64,000 nt of DNA from positions 1 through 64,000 of the forward strand of contig JAPYMA010000908.1 of assembly GCA_035041965.1 (NCBI GenBank). Reading direction: 5' to 3'. The position numbers and the translations under genes are program-made. The stretch comes from Anisakis pegreffii (taxonomy: Eukaryota; Nematoda; Chromadorea; Rhabditida; Anisakidae). Position 1 is the first letter of the stretch. Each line of letters opens with the position of its first letter. Positions 13,101 through 22,909 of this stretch are shown one piece after another. Below the pieces are notes generated by a model, which searched no databases, had not been told where the DNA came from, and saw only the letters and a list, made by a program, of their open reading frames with translations.

Positions 13101-16100
13101 AGAAGATCAATAGTGTTTAATAGATCACTATATCAAAAAGCATACTTGAAGAGAAGAAGAAAAGTCGAACTCTCGATGAAAGCTTCAATTCAATCGCTTG
13201 ACCGATAGAAGTGATGAGAATGATCGACAGGCTGATAAGTATGATTGCATGAGCAACGCCAAGTGATAAATTGAAGAACAACAACGTACCAGGTGAGTGC
13301 TCAACGGAGCTCATACCAGCCACCTGGAAAGCATCATTGTAAAGGATATACCGTTATCAGCGTATGCAAATCATAAGATCAGAGTTAAAATTTTTGTGCA
13401 TAAACTCAAAACATCATCATCTAAGAGTATAGTTCATAAACAATTTTGAATGCTGCAAGCAATTGAAAATGATCAATAGTGTATTACATAAGTTTTGGAA
13501 CCCAAAACAGCATTCGAAAACCATCGATAGTCGGTCCAAATAGACATTACAGTTGAATGTATGCTCAGCGAGCTGAGGCAAAACGATACAGTCCTGATCA
13601 GTGTACCGCCTTGAGAACCCAACGTACAGAAGATACCTGAAACGGATAGATAGGATCCAAAAATTTTTGACTGAATTCAGTTTCATTGCCATGAACAGTA
13701 AGAGCATTGAAGCTATTCTCAGGTAGGAATCTAAATCTGGGAAAACTTTTCAGATGAGATTCTTCAGATGGAAAGCAGAAAGCAGAATTTTCTCGCCCTT
13801 ATATATTGATTCTCCCACTTATACTGATTTATATATTGATGAGCCAATCCTCAGCTAGAAATTAGTAGCTGGTTGGCCTGCTATGGCATAAAATTTCATC
13901 AAACAGCTAGCTAATCACTTGAAATCAAATTGAGAATCATGTAATAACGGCAAAGAAATCGCAAAAACATGATCAAGGAACCTGTCATGAGGTTAATCGC
14001 AATCCATATTGGTTCATCGACTGTATAATGCAGAAAGGTGTACCTGCAAAATATTCAAATATGAGTTCAGTTAATCACTGTTATACCAGCGTGATTTTAT
14101 CGCACTCTTTGCTGCTTTCGCCTTAATTCAAGTCCAAATCTAATTCTACTATCACCGTTAATTTCCACTAATGTGAATTCAAGTCGTCAAGCACTGTGAA
14201 GATTCATTAAAGAGTTGATCGGGAAGAACTGGTTATCAGTTAACAAGAAATGATTATAGCTTGACTCGGTTGGGATGAGTTTTTAGAAGATCATTTGGAT
14301 CAACGAAGATCACAGTGTAGATCATTTATTTTCTTGGAAGAATTTTTGTGATATGAAATTAAGGGTTCCGGAATTTTTGATGCCAAATTCGAACATTTTT
14401 GATGGAGACTTTTTGATGCAGACATTTCAAATAATCTCGACGCTCATTCTCGAGATTCCTTGGGTAAAAATCGACCAATCCGGGCAGAGACAAATGCAAT
14501 TACCGTATCAGGTCACCAAATTTGCGAATCCAGTGCAATTCGTATAGCCATGCGAATAGTTTCAGCACCGAAACAACGATCAGTGAAATGCCCAGTGAAA
14601 GCATCCACGATGAACGCAGTTGGATTCTCGTCTCAATAATGCCGCCGATGCACGCACCCAGGATCGTTGCTATCAACACTACCGTAATGCAACACAACAA
14701 GAAATCAAGCATACTGTAGCCAATCATACCGTAAACCTGAAAATTCGGTTTTATATTCTTTTGAAATCCTCAGATCCCATTTTTGAACTACCGAACATTG
14801 TCAGGAACTTGCAGTTTCTCTCAGATTTACGACCAATCTCCAAAGTTTCCGTGGAGTGTCGCCAATTTTTGCTGAATCCCCATTTCACACCTCATTCCTC
14901 TCTTCATACAGATACCTGAGTATGCATTTGGCTCTTTGTTTGCTTATGTGCTTATTTATTCACATTATCGAAATGTGTCGTTAACTTGCTGAATGCGGGT
15001 TGTTATTGTATCAATTGCGCATTGAAGTTTATTTACATTTGAATTACATTCATCTCCTTACATCCAACAAATCATCAGCATATCCACATGATATTGAAGT
15101 GGACAGGTCAACTCTACACAACACTGAATCGTTCATGTTCTTGTCATTCACATCATCATATATCACTTACTATTGTGTCTAATTTGCATATTCACAAAAT
15201 GCGTAGCAAAATGATTTGTATTGCTTATATCATACGCACAAATTTATATTTCCTACAGATAACAGAAAGGATCACTCCGGAGGCCTTCAAAAAGATAGAG
15301 CAATGAGACAGGAAGTGAACTTGAAAAGAATTGACAAAGGAAAACAAAGTCGAGCGCCCCGAACGAAAGCGCATTGTGGCCAACGACATTATGAACGATT
15401 AATAGCCTGGCCAATCCAGGTGATCCAGGTGAAATGTTCCCAGACATAAGCTGGTCAGGTTGAAGAGTTCACAGAAAGTGTATCCATCATTTTTGGAGAA
15501 TTATATCAAACCACATCAAGTACAGCAAAAACAACTAAGTTTTAGAACATTTAGAACATCAACTGTTCTATGTAGATAAACTCACTCAAGCACCATCCAA
15601 GCCGTTATACGATCGTTACCTTGTTTCAGTTTTTAGTTCTTAGTGCAATATTTCATTTTCAGTGAATTCGGAGGAATTTTTCGGAAATTTTATGAAACTT
15701 TAACTATCACTAAAACAGATCCATGCCGATAGATACTCATATGTGTATGATCCTATCCATGACTGACATAAATCTATCCAAATTTATGAATTCACATTTC
15801 ATATTATTTTCATAAATGTTGAATTTCGTTTGAAGCGAATGCGTTTTGATGTATTCTTAAATTTATTTTCTGTATGCTCATATGGAATGTTAAATTCTAC
15901 TTGACATTGTATTAATGCATGCATTCGAAAAGACACACACACAGAAATCGACGGCCAATCGATCAATCATCAAAATTTTAAAAACCTGTTTTTGTAGGTA
16001 GAGAACACTTTGGGATTATTGAAAAGGCTGACGGACGAAAATACAAAAAGGTGGCCAAAATTAAGTACTTCCAATTACTGTTGCTTTTCAGCACATCAAA

Positions 16101-17620
16101 TTGATTCAGTCACTCATATGATATCGTCATCATTCTTTCAATTGAACGATTAAATTTAAATTAGTGTCAAATCATTTCTCAGCATTTTCTATCTACTTAT
16201 ATCAACTCCTTTGAAATGATTTTACTTTCAGTTTTCAAAATTTTCACGTTAATTCATAGCGCAAGACCCTTCTGCATTTCGCTTTCCAGCCCTTAAAAGA
16301 TATTTAGTCGACATTGCAGTATGATGTTAAACAGAGACTTCATTGCTATTTCTTGTTTCCGTCCCTTTTTGAGCGGAATGATTTTTTCCACTTCATAGTT
16401 TCATTCATCATATTTTAAATTGCAATTCTTTCGATTTTGACAGTGGTTTTGATCAATTCAATCGAATTGAAATGAATAGCAAATGAAATGCGAATGGTGA
16501 AGAAAGAAAAAACTCTGAATGCAATTCGAAAAAAGACGCAAATTCTATATTAATAACTAATGACTTTATTGTCATTTTGATTTGCTGCTTTCTGAATGCT
16601 TCAAGTGATTGAGTGAAGTGAGGTGTATTATACTGAAGATATCAATGAAAAAACTAGCGAATTGCACTTGGAATGAAAGAATTAACGACAAATAAAAAAG
16701 GAAATCATTAAATTATGCATCGAACTGGAACACGTTTCAGTAGCTGATTGAAGAATTCGAGCGAAATTCTTTCTAATTCCAAATGAATGAAGTACTGATT
16801 AATAAAATTCTGCTCACAACACACCATTGTTTTTAAAACAAATTGACTTTTGTGAATAAATTTCGATCATTCAAAATTTTTGATCTATTGGCTACAAATA
16901 TGATCGTCTCATGTAGTCATGAAAGCAGAAGCTTTCACCAAAAAAGTTCCGAGTTCACAACATTTCCATCGGATACATACAAGTTCAAGATTGTTTATAA
17001 TCCAACTATATTAGTGCCCAATTTACCTATTAAGAATTATTGCCCACTTGAGCATTTGTCGAATTTATTCAGTTCTGCACTCTGCGAACGATTTTTCACG
17101 CCGTAAAGAGTGAATTAAAGCGATTAAGTTTCTGTGCATCACAAGTTTAATTCGATCATTTGATCACTGAATAGTTACAATCTTGAACTTGAATGATCAG
17201 CTCTAATTGACAGTAATAACAAACGGTATTTGAATTGAGTGTAAATGACTGAAGTTATACACTTACTTGTATCTTTGAGAAGTAGACATTGGCCAGGATC
17301 GCTTGAAAATCTCTCAGAACGATGAGCACATTGAAGGCATCAGCGATCGCCGCTGCAGCCGCCACAGTGATCGCGAACAAATTCGTTGTGATCATCAGAA
17401 TCAACGAATGTGACAGAGTGGTGAATGAGCGCAGGAAAGTAGCGGACAGAGCCGCGAATATTGACACGGTCGTAATCCAGTGCGTGTTCGTGTAGTGTTG
17501 CATGGTATAGGACTTTTCGGCTTGAATGCAGCCAGCCAGGAAGCCATTCATAACGCTGATTCCACCGACGACAACCAGTGCGTTTGCAGCACTCCGGGCA
17601 CGTTCGATTACCAACGACAT
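10195..17620 (-). CDS. Ten-exon polytopic membrane protein, 698 aa, family not recognised
   Basis: Exons on the minus strand: 17620-17267, 14736-14504, 14043-13919, 13636-13488, 13323-13146, 12740-12557, 12170-11855, 11330-11172, 10625-10526 and 10493-10195 (TAA). All nine junctions keep phase and the total is 2097 nt. The product is nearly all hydrophobic, with about 14-16 probable membrane spans, for example FAITVAAAAAIADAFNVLIV, ITVVLIATILGACIGGII and ILVASCAILFIVLRII. A short hydrophilic Gln/Glu/Pro-rich C-terminal tail follows (EQKEEQPQTEE). Two terminal-looking stops, at 13911 and 12529, lie just past usable donors (A|GTGATT and CT|GTACGA). I therefore read one long gene; two or three tandem genes remain possible. 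The chosen ATG is the first after an acceptor-like TTTCAG 28 bases upstream, although the frame is open back to that site. Intron 9 would be only 32 nt. I know no family with this pattern, so transport or receptor roles would be guesses. Confidence 0.7.
15361..15432 (+). repeat. Dispersed repeat, copy 1 (inside intron 1 of the 698-aa gene)
   Basis: About 72 bp with the words GCATTGTGGCCAACGACATT and CTGGCCAATCCAGGT recur in diverged form at 23986-24058. On the minus strand it lies in a large intron. It does not extend a reading frame convincingly. Confidence 0.6.
16994..17174 (+). repeat. Inverted-repeat arm 1
   Basis: This arm matches the reverse complement of 17937-18155 over almost its whole length. 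Shared words include TTCTGCACTCTGCGAACGAT and TTTGATCACTGAAT. The other arm carries about 35 extra bases near its outer end. Between the arms lies exon 1 of the 698-aa gene. Confidence 0.8.
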
Positions 17621-17647
17621 TTCGCGTGCACACCTTCGAACTTCGAA

Positions 17648-17657
17648 CTGAAATCAC
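17648..17657 (-). promoter_or_regulatory. Candidate spliced-leader (or 5' intron) acceptor
   Basis: The minus strand reads GTGATTTCAG followed by a 27-nt leader and the ATG of the 698-aa gene, with no earlier ATG in the leader. This is the usual arrangement of a nematode trans-splice acceptor. The alternative is an ordinary acceptor with a further upstream coding exon, since the frame stays open to this point. Confidence 0.4.
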
Positions 17658-17936
17658 CGAATGATGATTTTATTAATATTTATGCTGATAATCCTTAATT
17701 GAGGTTTATTGATTCTGACTTATTAATCCGAAATGAATTGCGCAAGAACATCAAAGTAGATAAGTAAAAAAGAAAAGACCGAGAGCGATTATTTTTTGTA
17801 ATCGCTTCTAACGGGCAAATGAGTCGACTGGGGGATCAGAGTGAGGAGATTAGATCGGATATCGATGGATATTTGCAATGAGACGTGTACTTAAGAGGGG
17901 ATAAATCTCTCGTGCGAGTGCATGCAGTGATCAACT

Positions 17937-18155
17937 ATTCAGTGATCAAATCATCGAATTAAACCGAAAATGTTTGCTGATCTACTTGTGATAGGAAACA
18001 GAAGCTTAATCACACTTAAACTTAATTACTTCAGTTCACTCTTTACGACGTGAAAAATCGTTCGCAGAGTGCAGAACTAAACAGATTTGACTGATGCTCA
18101 AGGGGACAATAACTCTTATTAGGTGAATTGGGCACTAATATAGTTGGATTATAAA
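17937..18155 (-). repeat. Inverted-repeat arm 2
   Basis: Reverse-complement partner of 16994-17174. The two arms are about 85-90% similar by eye, with a loop of about 760 bp. The open frame across arm 1 is not preserved in arm 2, so the repeat is unlikely to be protein-coding. Confidence 0.8.
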
Positions 18156-18617
18156 ACGGAGGAACGCGCAGCGAATCTTTGATTGATTCGATTGAGGCGA
18201 CAAAGCAGATTGCTTGATTAATTTAGAGTGATTCAATGTTATGTTATGCACTTATGAATCGGGTTCATTATTCAGCCGTCGAATTCAATATGTTTTTCGC
18301 TCAATTCGTCTCGACTAGTTAAGCCAATCAAGCGCTTTCTTCTTCAATTCTTTGTGATCGTTCTACCGATTCATTAGATTCGATTCAGGTTGTCTTCAAA
18401 CACGCACGTTTTTCAATAACCCAGTAAACATTTTTGCAAAATTTTATCATTTCAAAACAAAGGTTTTTCATCTTACCCATGAAAGACAAATTACCTCACT
18501 GGGAAATTTTAGCGATTTTTTAATGATTCTACTAACTTTCAAGTGAACAATGAAATTTTTGTTCAACTATTATCTATTAATTGTTAAAGGAACGAAAGAC
18601 ATCAAGGTGTTTCATCA

Positions 18618-18772
18618 TCCTATGGGAGACAAATTACCTCATTGGGAAATTTTAGCAATTTCTAGTTATGATTCTAAATTTTAGCAATTTTTATTTATGA
18701 TTCTAAAATTTTAGCAATTTTTATTGATGATTCCAAAACTTTAGCAATTTTTATCGATGATTCTATACCGCT
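18618..18772. repeat. Minisatellite, unit about 30 bp
   Basis: A unit of the form TTTTAGCAATTTTTATTTAT plus GATTCTAAAA is repeated about four times with small changes. The lead-in GACAAATTACCTCA.TGGGAAATTTTAGC also occurs at 18487, about 145 bp upstream. Confidence 0.75.
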
Positions 18773-19894
18773 AAATTTTAAAACAATCGCACAAAATTAT
18801 TCACATCGAACGGAGCGGATGCGACATGTGAACGATGAGAAGAATCCAGTTGGGTTAAGAAATGAAAAGCAATAATCATAGCGTTATGTGGTGGGTTGAC
18901 TAAACTTTGCACACTTGTTCACGCGATGTTATTCAGTTGAATGCAATCTGATGATTGCTTTATGAATTGACAACGCAATGAACGAACAATTTTGCGAAAT
19001 TGATGAAATTTTGCAAAAAAAAAAACCGATTTCAAGTATTGTTTACGATTCATAGCGTTTTCATCGCCACAAAATTTCATTTGAGAGTTTATTTTCAAAA
19101 ATCTCTTTGGCAATTTTCAAATACTCGTCTTAATTTTCGTTCGAGAAGAAAGAACGAACAAATTGTTTAGTTTTAATGAGAATTTTTCCGATGGAGAGCA
19201 GCCTCTTCAGGATTTTAAGTGGAGTAATTTGAGTTAATGATCAATAATAAGTTATTTCAAGCAATGTTTTCATCATGTAAATGTATAAACGACAGTGAAC
19301 GGGCACGTTTGAGACGTTATCACCTTCAAATCAATCGTCCTCGCAATAAATCAATCAAACAAATCAGTCTGATAAGATCAGCGGAACTTCGTCATAGACA
19401 GATACATCACAGATCAATCGGCACTTGATCGGAATCAAACCCTTCTCAAATCGATCAATAACGATCATGATCATCACCGATCTCATTTAAACTAACGATA
19501 AGAGAAGTTTTTGTTTTCCAAGTTGATACTCTATTTGGAGTCAATTCCGGTTAAATGAAGCAACAGTTCTGGCCTTCTCATTAAATTCTTTCAGAAACTT
19601 CGATAGTAGTAATATCGCCTGCAGAACTTTCGATCACTTTCAAAAGAATATTAAGAAGTTAATAGCTCTATTGGTACAGTTATGAAGTGCGCACCTGCAC
19701 GTTAATCGTAATCCACTCACAAATGTCAGAGACTGTACCCTGAGCAACTAAGTGTGTTCATTCAACATGAAATAAACGAAAACTTGTTGAGGGTCCTAAA
19801 CAGGTACGTAGTACTATTAGTAACAATAGAATATAATCGTGTGTAAGATCACAGTCGCCTACCAGCCTTACCTGTCGATTGACATGTTGAAACG

Positions 19895-20070
19895 CAATGA
19901 CAATAACAATAAAATAACAATAGTAGTAGCAATAATAACGATAACAATAACAATAATATTAATATTAACGATAATAATAAGAATAATATTAATAATGATA
20001 CCAATAATAACAAGAATAATACAAATAATGATACTGACAGCGATAATAACGATACCGATAATGATTGCTA
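19895..20070. repeat. Imperfect (AAT/AAC)n simple repeat
   Basis: The tract consists of AATAACAATAATAAT-type triplets with scattered G. It gives Ile/Val-rich open frames on both strands, which are artefacts of the repeat. Confidence 0.85.
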
Positions 20071-21272
20071 TCAGGAGAAAATGAGAAGACACGCCTTGGT
20101 GTCCTTCGTTCCTTTAGCAATTAATAGATTAAACAAGAATTTTACCGTTCACATGAAATCATCATTGAAATACCATACAAATATTTATGTTTTATTCACC
20201 CAGTTCACTGGAACAACTTTAACAGTCATTTGACACTATCCTTTTAAAGAGACTATCATCTGTTATGCATTCGTTTTCCGAGATAATACTCACTAATACC
20301 ATCTTCCATCGCGCTGCTTCAATCGCTAGTGATTAATCGAGAGATAGACTCGATGATATGAGGATTTACTTGGAGATTCTGCAAATAATCTTCGATAACA
20401 TGCCAATAGAAAGTTGAATCTGCAAGTGCTGAAATGCGAGATTGTGAACCTTTGGAAAGTGTAGATTGCGACGGATATGATTTAGTAGTGATGTACTATG
20501 CAGTAACTAATGAGCAGATCTAAATTATTCAACACAGATTAATGAATAGAAATATTTATTCAGATATCACCATAGACTTGACTTCGCATTTTTGAATGAG
20601 TATATAAATTTTCATTTGATTCTTTGTGCAATTTTTCAAATTATTTCGCGAATAGATTCAATATCCTGAACGATCTATCCGCTGAACTGTTTTCAGTTGA
20701 CGACTTGAATTTTCGATTGAATTGATATAGTTGTTTGAATAGTTTTCGATTGAATAGATAAATTTGATGACAACAACAGTCTTCAACAATTAACCAACGT
20801 TTTTACATGTCCTAATCGTCAGTTTCACTAACGAGATAAATTCAGTCTTTCAATGTATTTAAACCAATCATGATTAATTTTTAACTGAAGTAACTAACTT
20901 ATGAGTTCAGGTGAAATTCGTGTGATCTGCTGAACAGCTGAAGAGTTCAGTTGAAGTTCACAGGATCATTTATGATGGATAGATCGAATTGTTTATTAAA
21001 GTTCTCATTGAGATTGACTCTGTGGTCGATAGTGATAGTTGCGTGCGGGTAATATGGGTGATGTGTTCCATCATCTCCTGAAAGACAAATTATCTCACTG
21101 GATACTATTGGCAATTTTTATTTATGGTTATGCTAATTGATAACTTATCATTGTTATTTATTACCTTATCATTACTATTTATCATTTTTTAATTTAGTGC
21201 TACAAGGTTATTTGTGATCAGCATTGCTCTCAAGTTCATCATCATCCTATAGAATAAAAACATCCTCTAGGG

Positions 21273-21452
21273 CAGTGATTCTCATAGGGGGTGAAATTAC
21301 TCATTTTGGGTAATTCGAGGGCGTCGGTGGAGGGGGTTGGGTAGTGAAAAGGTGTCGGGAAGCCTTTTGTTCATTTACATTAAGATTTTTATCCATTTTC
21401 GGTTTTTATCCATCGAAAGGGATAGTAGGGCTCTCGAATTTGAGAAGCACTG
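21273..21452. mobile_element. hAT-type MITE (180 bp) with 8-bp target duplication
   Basis: The left end is CAGTGATTCTCA and the right end is TGAGAAGCACTG, which form a terminal inverted repeat with one mismatch of the CAGTG.TTCTCA type common in hAT/Charlie elements. It is flanked by CTCTAGGG (21265-21272) and CTCTAGGA (21453-21460), an 8-bp target duplication with one mismatch, as expected for hAT. The inside is G-rich on the left and too short for a transposase, so the element is non-autonomous. Confidence 0.85.
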
Positions 21453-21460
21453 CTCTAGGA

Positions 21461-22856
21461 AGACGAAAGCAACGACAGGGACAACTCGTTATTACTTCTA
21501 TTGTGATTATTATTATTGGCTGATCAAATGAATGCCTTTATTGACTTTTAATGACTAAATTATCATTCGAAGAAATAAATTACAATTCCTTTATTTCATT
21601 TCTATACAAATAAATTAAAATATCGATAGCAAGCAATATTCACTAATGAAAGGAACTTCTTTCGTGAATAAATACACATATTGCAAACAGCAGTGAGTTT
21701 TCAGAAAAATAATGAGCATATGAAATGATCTTTTGTCAAATGAGAAGAAATCTGTTGTCATGATGGCTCAATGAGACGATAATCAAGAAAAGCATCGAAA
21801 ATACCATCAAAAGTTTTCACTCCCGAAAAGATGATACACGCATACGTGTAGTTTCTTCTCATCTATCATCACATGAGGCTACAGAGAAGGGACATTTTTG
21901 TACAGATACAAAAGCTAATAACATGATCAGAAATCAGTCGCAATAATAACAATCATAAAGATAATAGCAGCAACGATATCAATGATCACAATAGTAAGAA
22001 CATGAAAATGGAGATAGCGAAAATACTAGAGCAAGAAAAATGAGAGAAATTAATTAATAGGAATGACTAATTTTACCCTTACGATGAAAAACCCAAAATA
22101 AAACGAGTAAAAACCTTTGCAAGGTAGAACAGAAATGAAACAATGAATATTTATAAATAAACCAATACAAAAACGGCTCATTAACTAATAAAGTACATTT
22201 GAATAATTCTTTTGAGCAGATTTGTATATTAAAAACGAAAAAATGACAGAAAATCGTCGAATCAAAAATTGAAACAAATCAAGATAAAAGCTCACAATCA
22301 AACGAAAGATATATCCAACGATTCAAAGTCATCTGAATACAACAAATATCGCAATTTTTAAGCGGCGACAATGAAAAGACGCTTATTCATTCAAGTTTCA
22401 TAGTCATAATCGTAGAAGTCATTTCAACAAAACAGAGGTCATTTCTAACACCTCCTTTACCTCTCTCATCAATTTTTGATTCAAAAGTTTTTATCGCTCA
22501 AAACACGATCCCAATCTCAAATCATCCTCCGATAACACATATTGCAGAAGAAGGAGATATTAAGTTTTTAATTCTCTTCATTAATACAATCATTTAATCA
22601 GTCAACAATTATAACAGTGACCAACTCATTATGAATGCAAGCCTCCCTATTCTAAACCAATAATATCACAAATAACATCACTATATTCGTCCTTCCTTGG
22701 CAGTCATACTTCCAAGACGGTTAACGATATCAGCGCAACTGAGCAGCCGTCTCCACGGAATCCTGCTTTCAGGAAAATGTTTCTGATATCACAAGAGGTT
22801 CAAGTTTTGGATAAATCCCTTCTTAAAACTATCAGAAGAAACGTGGTGTGAAAGCA
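21461..22856. other. Gene-free AT-rich stretch
   Basis: No exon is supported. The 22590-22735 part is a diverged copy of a dispersed repeat also seen at 25870, 29730 and 42655 (shared words CATTTAATCAG, CCAACTCATTA and TCCTTCCTTGGCA). Confidence 0.5.
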
Positions 22857-22909
22857 AGTGAGTTTCCGTGGAAGTGAGCTCAGGAAGGCGATAGAAATAG
22901 ATATCTGGA
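22857..22909. repeat. Duplicated TBC1D20 tail segment, copy 1 (in the gene's last exon)
   Basis: This stretch spans the last codons, the stop and the start of the 3' UTR of the TBC1D20-like gene. It is repeated with few changes at 23891-23940. Confidence 0.8.

Larger units (their letters stand above)
18156..21264. other. AT-rich gene-free region with short repeats
   Basis: I see no supportable gene. It contains a minisatellite at about 18618-18772, a simple repeat at about 19895-20070, and a related fragment near 21072-21120 that shares GACAAATTA..CTCA..GGCAATTTTTATTTATG with the minisatellite flank. Confidence 0.5.

Noticed and set aside
19839..20092. Ile-rich open frames on both strands
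   Set aside because: They are produced by the AAT/AAC simple repeat.
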